Shown piece after piece: positions 43,225-51,540 of a DNA stretch of 64,000 nt (the first letter of the stretch is position 1; every line of letters starts with the position of its first letter). The position numbers were made by a program, and so were the translations under genes. Source of the DNA: JAOADN01 sp049323795 (GTDB taxonomy: Bacteria; Pseudomonadota; Alphaproteobacteria; Rhodobacterales; Rhodobacteraceae); NCBI GenBank assembly GCA_049323795.1, contig JBMOOH010000043.1, positions 20,198 to 84,197 of the forward strand. The letters run 5' to 3'. The notes below the pieces were generated by a model. That model saw nothing but the letters and a program-made list of their open reading frames with translations, had not been told where the DNA came from and searched no databases.

Positions 43225-43725
43225 ATGCCGGAAAGTCTCGCCGAAATCTGTGCACGCGCAGCCGTGGAGATGGGGTTCTCGCGTGCTGCCGGCCACATCT
43301 TCGGCACCGTTTTCGGTGCCCCGGCTGCGCTGACCGCCGATGACCTCTGCAAGGCGCTGAATCTCTCGCGATCGAACGTCTCGACAGCCCTGAAGGAACT
43401 GCGGCTGTCGGGTCTCGTCGTCGTCATCCGCCTCAAGGGTGACCGGAAGGAGTACTTTTCCGTTCCCGACGACCCCTGGACGATCGTTTCCCGGCTTCTG
43501 AACGCGCGGCGCCACCGGCTCATCGACCCCCTCGTGCAGGAACTGGCACGGGCCGTTGACGCAGGCGACGCGCGCGCGGGCGGCCTGCTTGCGGCGGTCG
43601 GCTCGATCGCCGAGGCAATCGATGCGGCGATCCGGCTCGATCCGGCGCTGCTCGGACAACTGGTCGCCGCAGGTCCGCCGGACGCGGCGCGCAAGAAGGA
43701 CAAGAAACGCAAGAAGAAGGGATAG
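43225..43725 (+). CDS. GbsR/MarR-type transcriptional regulator
   Basis: 166 residues. Winged helix-turn-helix in the first half ('LTADDLCKALNLSRSNVSTALKELRLSGLVVVIRLKGDRKEYFSV') in the GbsR/MarR-like style, then a helical region and a basic tail 'ARKKDKKRKKKG'. The ligand and targets are unknown. The Lys-rich tail may add non-specific DNA affinity (inference). A 22-bp perfect palindrome starting at the stop codon probably terminates it. The 54 bases upstream are too short to say much about regulation. Confidence 0.82.
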   Translation: MPESLAEICARAAVEMGFSRAAGHIFGTVFGAPAALTADDLCKALNLSRSNVSTALKELRLSGLVVVIRLKGDRKEYFSVPDDPWTIVSRLLNARRHRLIDPLVQELARAVDAGDARAGGLLAAVGSIAEAIDAAIRLDPALLGQLVAAGPPDAARKKDKKRKKKG

Positions 43726-43746
43726 CCGCTGCCCGCGGGCAGCGGC
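43725..43746 (+). terminator. 22-bp perfect palindrome at the end of the GbsR-type gene
   Basis: GCCGCTGCCCG/CGGGCAGCGGC, beginning at the last base of the stop codon. GC stem without a T-run; likely terminator, possibly an operator. Confidence 0.55.
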
Positions 43747-43849
43747 GCAGGCCATGCCCGTGGGGCAGGCCAGCAACCTCGGGCCGACCGGGGTGCAGCC
43801 TGTGCCTTGCACGCCCCTCTTCGCAGGCCGCGGCGTTACCGGACGGCTG

Positions 43850-43869
43850 GAATCGCCGATCGGCGATTC
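43850..43869. other. 20-bp perfect palindrome downstream of tRNA-Met
   Basis: GAATCGCCGA/TCGGCGATTC, 30 bases past the tRNA 3' end on the minus strand. Could be a terminator for the tRNA or a protein-binding site. Confidence 0.5.
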
Positions 43870-43899
43870 GTCCGGGTTCGGGCGCGCGGGGGGCATTGT

Positions 43900-43976
43900 T
43901 GGTGGCGAGGGGGGGACTCGAACCCCCGACCCCGTGATTATGAGTCACGTGCTCTAACCAGCTGAGCTACCTAGCC
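43900..43976 (-). tRNA. tRNA-Met (anticodon CAT)
   Basis: 77 bases with encoded CCA. D-arm 'AGCTCAGCTGGTTAGAGC', anticodon loop CTCATAA in stem GTGA/TCAC, T-arm GGGGG-TTCGAGT-CCCCC, discriminator A. The CAT anticodon and G1-C72 pair suit an elongator Met tRNA (the initiator normally has an unpaired 1-72); tRNA-Ile(k2C) is the alternative. Acceptor stem GGCTAGG/CCTCGCC contains a U-C mismatch at position 4-69. Confidence 0.9.
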
Positions 43977-44146
43977 ACTGGGGGCGTCACCTAAGCCAGC
44001 CCGCCCGACCCGTCAAGCCCGATCCCGGCACCGATCCCGGCACCGGCCGGGGGGCCGCGGCCGGGCACCGCCCTCAGGCTTTCCGGTCCTGCAAATAGGC
44101 TCCCGCCGCCGACGCCGCGCGCTCCGCACCCGACCCGGCAGCGGCT

Positions 44147-45151
44147 CTACAGCCCCGCATAGCCCCGGTACCAGGCGACGAACCGGGCCATCCCCTCGCG
44201 GATGCCGGTCCTCGGCGCATATCCCGTCAGCCGCTTCAGCAGCGTCGTATCCGCCCAGGTCGCGCGGACATCGCCCGGCTGCATGTCCATCATCCGCTTC
44301 TTCGCGGTCTTCCCCGCCGCCGCCTCGATCGCCGCGATGAAATCGGCCAGCGACACCTTCTCGCCATTGCCGATGTTCACCACCCGCCAGGGCGCCACCG
44401 GCGACAGGCTGTCGCCCTCCTCGACCGGCCCCTCCGGCCGCACCGGGGCTGCGTCGATCAAGAGCCGGATCGCCCGGACGAGGTCGCTGACATAGGTGAA
44501 GTCCCGGAACATCCCGCCCTGCCCGTAGACGTCGATCGGCTCGCCCTTCAGGATCGCGGCGGTGAACTTCCAGGGCGCCATGTCGGGCCGGCCCCAGGGG
44601 CCATAGACGGTGAAGAACCGGAAGGCCGTCACCGGCACGTTGTAGAGGTGCGACCAGGAATGGCTCAGGCTCTCGGTCGCCTTCTTCGTCGCGGCGTAGA
44701 GGCTGACCTGCGTGTCGGCCTTGTCGGTCTCGCGGTAGGGCATCGCGGTGTTCGCCCCGAAGACCGACGAGGTGGAGGCAATGAGCAGGTGCTTGACGCC
44801 CACGTCCCGTGCGGCTTCCAGCACGTTGAACGTCCCCTCGATGTTCGACGAAAGGTAGCTCCGCGGCGCCTCGAGCGAATAGCGCACCCCCGCCTGCGCC
44901 CCGAGGTGGACGATCACGTCCGGCCGGAACGCGCCGATGTCGGCGGCCAGGTCGGGCGCATCCTCGAGCATCCCCTGATGGAAGGCGAACCCGGGCGCCT
45001 GTTTCAGCAGGTTCAGCCGCCCGTTCTTGAGGTCGAGGTCGTAGTAGGCGGTCATCCCGTCATGGCCGCGGACGTGGTGCCCTTCATCCAGCAACAGCCG
45101 CGCCAGATGGAACCCGATGAACCCCGCCGCCCCGGTGATATAGACCCGCAT
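44147..45151 (-). CDS. NAD-dependent epimerase/dehydratase, UDP-glucuronate epimerase type
   Basis: 334 residues, extended SDR. 'TGAAGFIGFHLARLL' cofactor motif, 'HLGAQAGVRYSLEAPRSY', 'STSSVFGANTAMPYRE', catalytic Tyr152 and Lys156 in 'SLYAATKKATE', and 'RFFTVYGPWGRPDMA'. This is the pattern of UDP-glucuronate 4-epimerases (LspL/CapI type). Ugd at 34.6 kb makes the presumed substrate. Start ATG 45151 (MRVYITGAAGF); the huge open frame upstream is antisense to selD. Cytoplasmic, supplying UDP-galacturonate for polysaccharide or LPS. Confidence 0.88.
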   Translation of the reverse strand: MRVYITGAAGFIGFHLARLLLDEGHHVRGHDGMTAYYDLDLKNGRLNLLKQAPGFAFHQGMLEDAPDLAADIGAFRPDVIVHLGAQAGVRYSLEAPRSYLSSNIEGTFNVLEAARDVGVKHLLIASTSSVFGANTAMPYRETDKADTQVSLYAATKKATESLSHSWSHLYNVPVTAFRFFTVYGPWGRPDMAPWKFTAAILKGEPIDVYGQGGMFRDFTYVSDLVRAIRLLIDAAPVRPEGPVEEGDSLSPVAPWRVVNIGNGEKVSLADFIAAIEAAAGKTAKKRMMDMQPGDVRATWADTTLLKRLTGYAPRTGIREGMARFVAWYRGYAGL

Positions 45152-45218
45152 CCTGCCCGCGCCCCGCCCCGCCCCGACTTCCCATGCCGGCCATACCGCG
45201 CCCGCGCCCGCCGCGCGA

Positions 45219-45248
45219 GGCGGAAATCCTGAACGCAGGACTTCCGCC
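45219..45248. other. long hairpin in the epimerase/selD divergent region
   Basis: Stem of 13 bp with one A-C mismatch (45219-45231 with 45236-45248, loop AACG), 87 bases upstream of selD and 68 from the epimerase start. Function unknown. Confidence 0.45.
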
Positions 45249-45334
45249 GGCCAGGATTGCGTGAAAACCCTGCCCCTTCCCCCCGCCTGTCGCGGCCGCT
45301 TGGCCTCGGGCGCGACCGGCGCTAGGGAAGACGG

Positions 45335-47497
45335 ATGGTCCCCGCCCTTCCCCTCACCCGCGACCTCGTGCTGATCGGCGGCGGCCATGCCCATGCGCTC
45401 GTCCTGCGCATGTGGGGGATGAGGCCCCTTCCCGGCGTGCGGCTGACGCTCGTCAACCCTTACCCCGCCGCCGCCTATTCCGGGATGCTGCCGGGCTTCA
45501 TCGCGGGCCACTACGGCCGCGACGACCTCGGGATCGACCTCGTGCGGCTCGCCCGCTTCGCCGGGGCGCGCCTCGTCCTGTCGCGCGCGACGGGCATCGA
45601 CCGCGAAAACCGCCGCATCGCGGTCGAGGGCCGCCCGCCCGTCGCCTACGACATCGCCTCGCTCGACATCGGCATCACGTCCGGGATGGACCTGCCGGGC
45701 TTCGCCGGCCACGCGGTCCCGGCAAAGCCGCTCGACAGCTTCGCCCGCCGCTGGGCCGCCTTCGCGGACAGCGGCGGCGGGCCGGTCGCCGTCATCGGCG
45801 GAGGCGCGGCGGGGTGCGAGATCGCGATGGCGGCGAGGCACCGGCTGGGCCCCGGGGCGCAGGTGACCGTGATCGAGGCGAGCACGCCCCTCGCCGGCAC
45901 CGGCCGCCGCGCCAGGCAGGCGATCCTCGCGGCCCTGCGCGACACGGGCGTCACGCTCCTTGCCGGCGTGCCCGCCGCAGCCGTCCACCCCGGCGCCGTC
46001 CTGCTCGCCGACGGGCGCGAAGTCCCCTCCGCCTTCACCATCGGCGCGGCTGCCACCCGCGCCGCGCCCTGGCTCCGCGACACCGGCCTTGCGCTGGAAG
46101 GTGGCTTCGTCGCGGTCGACGCCCTCCTCCGCACGATCACCGACCCCAGCGTTTTCGCGGCGGGCGACATCGCTCACTTCACCCACGCCCCGCGCCCCAA
46201 GGCCGGGGTCTTCGCCGTCCGCGCCGCTCCCGTCCTTTTCCGCAACCTCACCGTCGCGCTGACCGGCCGCGGCGCGATGCGGCACTTCCGCCCGCAGGGC
46301 GACTACCTGAAGCTCGTCTCCCTCGGCGCGAAACGCGCCACCGCGGACAAGTGGGGCCTCTCGGCGACCGGCGGCTGGGTCTGGCGCTGGAAGGACCGGA
46401 TCGACCGCCGCTTCATGGCGATGTTCGACGACCTCCCCGCCATGCCCGCCGACCCGCCGCCCGCCCTCCGCGCCGCGGGGGAGGACGAGATCCCGGCCTC
46501 GGCCAGGCCCCTCTGCGGCGGCTGCGGGGCGAAGGTCGGGCAGGCCGACCTGAAGGCCGCGATCGCCGCCCTTCCCGCACCGTCCCGCCCCGATGTGCTC
46601 GCCGGCGCGGGCGATGACGCCGCCGTCCTCGCGGTCGGCTCGGCGCGGCAGATCCTCACCACCGACCACGTCCGCGCCTTCACCGAAGACCCGTGGACTC
46701 TCGCCCGCATCACCGCGATCCACGCGATGGGCGACATCTGGGCGATGGGCGGCCGCCCGCAGGCCGCGCTCGCGCAGGTGATCCTGCCGCGCATGACCCC
46801 GAGGATGCAGGCCGAGACGCTGCGCGAGATCCTGGACGCCGCCGCCCGCACCTTCCGCGCGGCCGGGGCCGACGTGGCGGGTGGCCACACGAGCCTCGGG
46901 GCGGAGCTGACCGTGGGATTCACCGTCACCGGCCTCCTCGACCGCGACCCCATCGGCCAGTCGGGCGCGCGCCCCGGGGATGCGCTCATCCTCACGAAGC
47001 CCCTCGGCACCGGCGTCATCCTCGCCGCCGAGATGGCCCGCGCCGCGCCGGGCACGGTCGTCGCCGGCGCCTTCGCCGCGATGCTCCGCCCGCAGGGGGC
47101 GGCTTCGGCGATCCTCTCGCCCCACGCCCGCGCGATGACCGACGTGACCGGCTTCGGCCTCACCGGCCACCTCATGGGCCTCCTCGACGCCTCCGGCGTC
47201 GCCGCCGTCCTGTCGCTTTCCGCCATCCCCGTCCTCGCCGGGGCCGAGGCGCTCGCCGCGGCGGGCCACGGCTCGACCCTCCTCCCCGCGAACCGGGCCG
47301 TCGCGTCGCGGATGTTCCTGACGCCGGGGCCGAGGGCGGACCTCCTCTTCGATCCGCAGACGGCGGGCGGCCTTCTGGCCGCGGTGCCGGGGGAGGTCGC
47401 GGGGGACCTGGTCGCGCGGCTGAGGGAGGCGGGGGACGAGGCGGCGGTGATCGGGCACGTGACCGGGGGCGCGCCGTTCGTCACGGTCGGGGACTGA
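45335..47497 (+). CDS. selD: selenide, water dikinase with N-terminal NAD(P)/FAD-binding oxidoreductase domain
   Basis: 720 residues, a fusion. Residues 1-375 form a pyridine nucleotide-disulphide oxidoreductase-like flavoprotein ('LVLIGGGHAHALVL', 'PVAVIGGGAAGCEIA', 'VFAAGDIAHF'). Residues 385-720 are SelD: Cys394-GG-Cys397-GA-Lys400 carries the catalytic Cys/Lys, then 'GDDAAVL', 'ITTDH'-like 'LTTDHVRAF', 'AMGDIWAMGGRP', 'TDVTGFGLTGHL', 'DPQTAGGLL'. It makes selenophosphate from selenide and ATP. The flavoprotein half may reduce a selenium precursor and hand selenide on directly (inference). Active site is Cys, not selenocysteine. Convergent with selU. Confidence 0.93.
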   Translation: MVPALPLTRDLVLIGGGHAHALVLRMWGMRPLPGVRLTLVNPYPAAAYSGMLPGFIAGHYGRDDLGIDLVRLARFAGARLVLSRATGIDRENRRIAVEGRPPVAYDIASLDIGITSGMDLPGFAGHAVPAKPLDSFARRWAAFADSGGGPVAVIGGGAAGCEIAMAARHRLGPGAQVTVIEASTPLAGTGRRARQAILAALRDTGVTLLAGVPAAAVHPGAVLLADGREVPSAFTIGAAATRAAPWLRDTGLALEGGFVAVDALLRTITDPSVFAAGDIAHFTHAPRPKAGVFAVRAAPVLFRNLTVALTGRGAMRHFRPQGDYLKLVSLGAKRATADKWGLSATGGWVWRWKDRIDRRFMAMFDDLPAMPADPPPALRAAGEDEIPASARPLCGGCGAKVGQADLKAAIAALPAPSRPDVLAGAGDDAAVLAVGSARQILTTDHVRAFTEDPWTLARITAIHAMGDIWAMGGRPQAALAQVILPRMTPRMQAETLREILDAAARTFRAAGADVAGGHTSLGAELTVGFTVTGLLDRDPIGQSGARPGDALILTKPLGTGVILAAEMARAAPGTVVAGAFAAMLRPQGAASAILSPHARAMTDVTGFGLTGHLMGLLDASGVAAVLSLSAIPVLAGAEALAAAGHGSTLLPANRAVASRMFLTPGPRADLLFDPQTAGGLLAAVPGEVAGDLVARLREAGDEAAVIGHVTGGAPFVTVGD

Positions 47498-47584
47498 GCA
47501 GGACCGCCTTGCCATGCCGGGTGCCCGGAGCCGCAAGGCGCGGGGCAAGGGGCCGGCCGCATCGCCATCCGTCGCCATTCGGGC

Positions 47585-48646
47585 CTACCGCCCCGCGACC
47601 CTCGCCACCGCCGCCGCCACCCGCTCCGCGAGCCCCGGCAGCGCCGCCTCCGACAGATCCTCCGCCGCCACTGCCTCGACCCGCCCCGGCGCCATTCGCG
47701 CCCGGTGCTTGCCATAGCGCGGGTCGTAATGCCGCTCCATCAGGTCATGGGCCAGCGCGACGAACTCACCCGCCGCCGCCTGCCCGAGCCAGCCGTCGAT
47801 CACCTCGCGCGCGTGAAAGGGCCGGAGCTGCCCGATCACCCCGGCCAGCCGCCCCGCATCCGCCGTCACATCCCGATACGCCCGCGCCAGGTACGCCGCC
47901 CGCGCCCCGGGCGGCGCCTCGACGACCACCCGTGGCGCCGCCCGCATCGCGGCCCAGATCTGCTTCGGCACGCCCAGATCGCCCACGACCGCGCTTTCCG
48001 CCTCGAGCACCACCGGCCGCGCCGGGTCGAGCGCCGCCAGCCGCACGGCAAGCGCCCCCTCGAAGGCCTTCTGGCTCGGCTGCCCCCCCGGCATCGCCCC
48101 GAAGAGCGACCCCCGGTGCCGCGCCAGACCTTCAAGGTCGATCACCTGATGACCCGCCGCCGCGAGAAGCCCGAGGATCTCGGTCTTCGCCGTCCCGGTA
48201 TTGCCGTCCAGCACCACCACGGGCGAGGCCACAGGCCGCGCCTGCACCTCCTCGACCACCAGCGACCGCCACGCCTTGTAGCCGCCCGCCAGCGTCTCGG
48301 TCCGCCAGCCGACGCCCGCGAGGATCGTCGCGAAGGATCCCGACCGCTGCCCGCCCCGCCAGCAATAGACCAGGGGGCGCCACCCGCCCCCCATCCCCGC
48401 CAGCGGCCCCTCGAGATGCCGCGCCGCGTTCCGCGCGACCAGCGCCGCGCCGACCTTCCGCGCCAGGAACGGCGACTGCTGCTTGTAGATCGTGCCGACA
48501 CGCGCCCGTTCCTCGTCGTCGAGGACAGGGAGGCTGATCGCGCCCGGCACATGGTCCTCGGCGAACTCGGACGGAGAGCGCACGTCGATGATCGCGTCGA
48601 ACTGGCTGAGCGCGGGATCGGTCAATGAGGTCAGGGTCAGGGCCAT
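47585..48646 (-). CDS. selU: tRNA 2-selenouridine synthase
   Basis: 353 residues (also called MnmH/YbbB). N-terminal rhodanese domain: 'AIIDVRSPSEFAEDHVPGAISLPVLDDEERARVGT', active-site Cys in 'VYCWRGGQRSGS'. Then a P-loop domain with 'LDGNTGTAKTEIL', where Ala replaces the last Gly of the usual GxxxxGK[ST]. Replaces sulfur in 2-thiouridine of tRNA wobble uridines with selenium, using selenophosphate from SelD next door. Downstream of the nitrilase-fold gene on the same strand with a 61-base gap. ATG 48646 chosen over 48778 by family start. Confidence 0.92.
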   Translation of the reverse strand: MALTLTSLTDPALSQFDAIIDVRSPSEFAEDHVPGAISLPVLDDEERARVGTIYKQQSPFLARKVGAALVARNAARHLEGPLAGMGGGWRPLVYCWRGGQRSGSFATILAGVGWRTETLAGGYKAWRSLVVEEVQARPVASPVVVLDGNTGTAKTEILGLLAAAGHQVIDLEGLARHRGSLFGAMPGGQPSQKAFEGALAVRLAALDPARPVVLEAESAVVGDLGVPKQIWAAMRAAPRVVVEAPPGARAAYLARAYRDVTADAGRLAGVIGQLRPFHAREVIDGWLGQAAAGEFVALAHDLMERHYDPRYGKHRARMAPGRVEAVAAEDLSEAALPGLAERVAAAVARVAGR

Positions 48647-48707
48647 CCGGCCCTCATACCGCCGGGGCCGCGCCTCCGGAAGCCCCGCCTCCTGGCGCTC
48701 GCGCCCG

Positions 48708-49466
48708 TCAGAGCGGCCGGTAATCCGCGATCTGCGACGAAAGGATCCGCCGGTCCGGCGCATAGGACAGGTCCGCAACCAGCCCCTCGGCCTCGCCCCC
48801 GGCTTCCGCGAGGATATGCCCGTCCGCCGCCGTCACGATCGACCCGCCGTAGTAATGCAGGTCGCCCTCCACCCCGCAGTAGTTGCAATAGGCGATGGCA
48901 AGCCCGTGGTTCACCGACTGGCTCGGCACCGTGTAGCGGCTCACATGGGTGAAGGGGTGCATGTTGGCCGTGGGGCAGAGGACGAGCCTTACCCCCTGCT
49001 CGGCCAGCCGCCGGACGTGGCCCGCGAACTCGACATCGTAGCAGATCATCAGCGCGGTCCTCATGCCCGCCCAGTCGAAGACGGTGTAGCTGGTCCCCGG
49101 CCGGAACAGCCGCCCCTCGCGCGGGCCGTAAAGCTGGACCTTGCGGTAGTTGCCCAGAAGCGCGCCCGCCGCGTCGATGCAGACTGCGCTATTGTAGCAC
49201 AGACCGTCCGCCCGCTCGGAATAGCCCGTGGTGATCCCGACGCCTGCCGCGCGCGCCATCCGCGACAGCCGCCCGACCCACTCCCCGGTCACGGGCTGTG
49301 CCAGATCGGCGACATTCCCGGCGTTGTACCCAGGCAGAAGCAGCTCGGGGAAGAGCGCCATGCCCGCCGCCCCGGCCTTCGCCCCGGCCAGGCCCGCCGC
49401 GATTTCCGCGAAGGCCGCTTCCGCGTCGCCCGCAGGCGACGCGCACTGGTGCAGATAGAGCCTCAT
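48708..49466 (-). CDS. carbon-nitrogen hydrolase (nitrilase superfamily)
   Basis: 252 residues. Complete Glu-Lys-Cys triad: Glu41 ('LFPELLLPGYN'), Lys109 ('NYRKVQLYGP'), Cys142 ('LMICYDVEF'). 'HVRRLAEQGVRLVLCPTANMHP' and 'AIAYCNYCGVEGDLHYYGGS' follow. It probably hydrolyses an amide such as an omega-amido acid or a carbamoyl compound; the branch cannot be set from reading alone. The 25-base spacing to the L,D-transpeptidase upstream suggests a shared transcript, but the functions look unrelated. Confidence 0.9.
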   Translation of the reverse strand: MRLYLHQCASPAGDAEAAFAEIAAGLAGAKAGAAGMALFPELLLPGYNAGNVADLAQPVTGEWVGRLSRMARAAGVGITTGYSERADGLCYNSAVCIDAAGALLGNYRKVQLYGPREGRLFRPGTSYTVFDWAGMRTALMICYDVEFAGHVRRLAEQGVRLVLCPTANMHPFTHVSRYTVPSQSVNHGLAIAYCNYCGVEGDLHYYGGSIVTAADGHILAEAGGEAEGLVADLSYAPDRRILSSQIADYRPL

Positions 49467-49491
49467 GTCCGCCCCCCCCTCCCGGCAGCCG

Positions 49492-50088
49492 TCAGTAGAC
49501 CGCCACCGGCGTCCCGATCTCGACCCGGTCGTAAAGGTCGATGACGTGCTCGTTCACCATCCGGATGCAGCCGTTCGACACCGACGTCCCGATCGAGTTC
49601 GGCTCGATCGTGCCGTGGATGCGGATGCTGGTGTCGTTGCCGTTCTGGAAGAGGTAGAGCGCCCGGGCGCCCAGCGGGTTGCCGGGACCGCCGGGCATCG
49701 CCTTGTCGGCCCACTTGCCGTACCTGGCCGGATTCCGCGCCACCATCTCGGGCGTCGGTTTCCATGTCGGCCATTCCTTCTTGGCTCCGACGACCGCCTT
49801 GCCCCGGAACACGAGCTCGGCGCGGCCCACGCCCACGCCGTAGCGGATCGCCGTTCCGGACCGGGCGATGTAGTACAGGAAATACTTGTCCGACAGCACG
49901 ATGATCGACCCCGGCTGCAAGTCGCGGCTGACCGACACGATCGTCGGATAGAGTTCGGGCGCGATGGTCAGACCCGGGATCGGTGCGGCCGGCAATGTCA
50001 GCGGCGGGGCCTGAGTCGCCCGGGCCGCGCCGGCGGCCGAAACCGCTCCGAGAGCCATGCCGGAAATCAGGAAGTCGCGTCTCTGCAT
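49492..50088 (-). CDS. L,D-transpeptidase (YkuD family)
   Basis: 198 residues. N-terminal 'MQRRDFLISGMALGAVSAAG' is a twin-arginine-like signal (RRDFL). The YkuD catalytic motif has His158 ('IRIHGTIEP') and Cys174 ('SVSNGCIRM'). 'PGGPGNPLGARALYLF' is typical of the ErfK/YbiS/YcfS/YnhG group. Crosslinks peptidoglycan or attaches proteins to it in the periplasm. GAGGTGAAGAG precedes ATG 50088, which rules out the longer frame to 50229. The 296 bases to the divergent Rieske gene hold promoters I cannot specify. Confidence 0.9.
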   Translation of the reverse strand: MQRRDFLISGMALGAVSAAGAARATQAPPLTLPAAPIPGLTIAPELYPTIVSVSRDLQPGSIIVLSDKYFLYYIARSGTAIRYGVGVGRAELVFRGKAVVGAKKEWPTWKPTPEMVARNPARYGKWADKAMPGGPGNPLGARALYLFQNGNDTSIRIHGTIEPNSIGTSVSNGCIRMVNEHVIDLYDRVEIGTPVAVY

Positions 50089-50384
50089 TCTCTTCACCTC
50101 GCTCGCGGGAGCCCGACCGGGACGTCTCGACATATTATCTCTTGGTCCGCGACAGTCCGTTGCAGATGGGAACATTGCCCACTGACCCTGCCGCCCAATT
50201 GCGACATCGGAGCGGCGATAAAACGCCATTCCACCGGCAAAGGTTCTGGCACAGTCATGTCACAGTCCCGAAAAGGACGGGGCGCGGGCAAGCGAAGGCC
50301 GTTCCCCGATCGTCTGAATTCTCTTCCTGCCGGACGGATTCGGTCAATCCCGGAGCGGCCGCTGCCGAAGAAAAGGAACCGAGC

Positions 50385-51509
50385 ATGACCGACCTGACCC
50401 CCTGGGAGGAACTGCGCGCCAATGTCTCGGTGCCGTTCGAGCGGGCAACCGCCATGCCGAAGTCGGTCTACACCTCGGCCGATTTCCTCGACCGCGAGCG
50501 GAGCCGCATCTTCGCGCGGGAATGGCTCTGCGCCGGCCGCGCCGACGCCCTGCCGGAGCCCGGCGACTACCTGACGATGGAGATCGCGGGCGAGCCCGTC
50601 ATCGTGCTGCGCGACACGGACGGACAGGTCCACGCGATGTCGAACGTCTGCCGCCACCGCATGTCCACGCTTCTCGAAGGGCGCGGCAACGCCCGCTCGA
50701 TCGTCTGCCCCTACCACGCCTGGACCTACAACCTCGACGGCACGCTGCGCGGCGCTCCGGCGATGACGCTGAACCAGGGCTTCCGCAAGTCCGACGTGCG
50801 GCTGCCGCAGGTGCGGTGCGAGATCTGGCTCGGCTGGATCATGGTCACCCTCGACCCCGAAGCCGTGCCCCCGTCCGAAGCGCTGAGGGATGTCGAGGCG
50901 CTCGTGGGCCATCTCGACATGGGGTCCTGCCGCGAAACCTTCCGCGAGGATTTCACCTGGGCCACGAACTGGAAGGTGCTGGCCGAGAACTTCATGGAAA
51001 GCTACCACCTGCCCGCCTGCCACCGCGGCACCATCGGCGGGGCCTCGCGGCTCGAGGAGATGGTCTGCCCGGAAGGACGGCCCGGCTTCAACTACCACTG
51101 GATCCTCAAGGACGACACCGTCCCCCTCGCCCTTGCGCACCCCGCGAACGGCACGCTCACGGGCGACGACCGCCGCAAGACCTGGCTCCTCGCGATCTAC
51201 CCTTCGCTCCTCATCACGCTGACGCCCGGCTATTTCTGGTATCTCTCGCTCACGCCCGCCGGGCCCGGGCATGTCAAGGTCCTCTTCGGTGGCGGGATGA
51301 GCCCGGACTGGCTCGCCGATCCCGAGGCCGAAAAGCATCTCGCGGGCGTCAAGTCGCTCCTCGACCGGGTGAACGCGGAAGACAAGGGCTGCACGGAGCG
51401 GGTCTATCGCGGCCTCTGTGCACGGATGTCCGAGCCCGGCCACCTGTCGCATCTGGAACGGCCGAATTTCGATTTCGCGCGCTGGATTGCGGACCGGGTC
51501 GCGGACTAG
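50385..51509 (+). CDS. Rieske-type aromatic ring-hydroxylating oxygenase, alpha subunit
   Basis: 374 residues. Rieske 2Fe-2S ligands Cys89, His91, Cys108, His111 (CRHRM…CPYHAW). Mononuclear iron site with His208 and His213 in 'NWKVLAENFMESYHLPACH' and a likely Asp around 346 ('NAEDKGC'). The SRPBCC C-terminal domain is complete. Despite the family name, members also demethylate or hydroxylate quaternary amines and other N-compounds. No reductase is adjacent, so electrons would come from elsewhere. Linked genes are a flavin monooxygenase, RidA and DUF1028. Start 50385 has AAAAGGAA upstream. Confidence 0.9.
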   Translation: MTDLTPWEELRANVSVPFERATAMPKSVYTSADFLDRERSRIFAREWLCAGRADALPEPGDYLTMEIAGEPVIVLRDTDGQVHAMSNVCRHRMSTLLEGRGNARSIVCPYHAWTYNLDGTLRGAPAMTLNQGFRKSDVRLPQVRCEIWLGWIMVTLDPEAVPPSEALRDVEALVGHLDMGSCRETFREDFTWATNWKVLAENFMESYHLPACHRGTIGGASRLEEMVCPEGRPGFNYHWILKDDTVPLALAHPANGTLTGDDRRKTWLLAIYPSLLITLTPGYFWYLSLTPAGPGHVKVLFGGGMSPDWLADPEAEKHLAGVKSLLDRVNAEDKGCTERVYRGLCARMSEPGHLSHLERPNFDFARWIADRVAD

Positions 51510-51540
51510 CAGGACGGGCGGGGAACCGGGGGAATTCGGA

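Noticed and set aside
43556..43957. Plus-strand frame running through the tRNA-Met gene
   Set aside because: It overlaps the regulator gene in another frame and the tRNA; not protein-like.
45385..47497. Selenocysteine (in-frame TGA) in SelD
   Set aside because: The active-site position is an ordinary Cys codon and the frame is open throughout.
45152..47578. In-frame N-terminal extension of the epimerase across selD
   Set aside because: Antisense to selD; the epimerase domain starts with its Rossmann motif at 45151.
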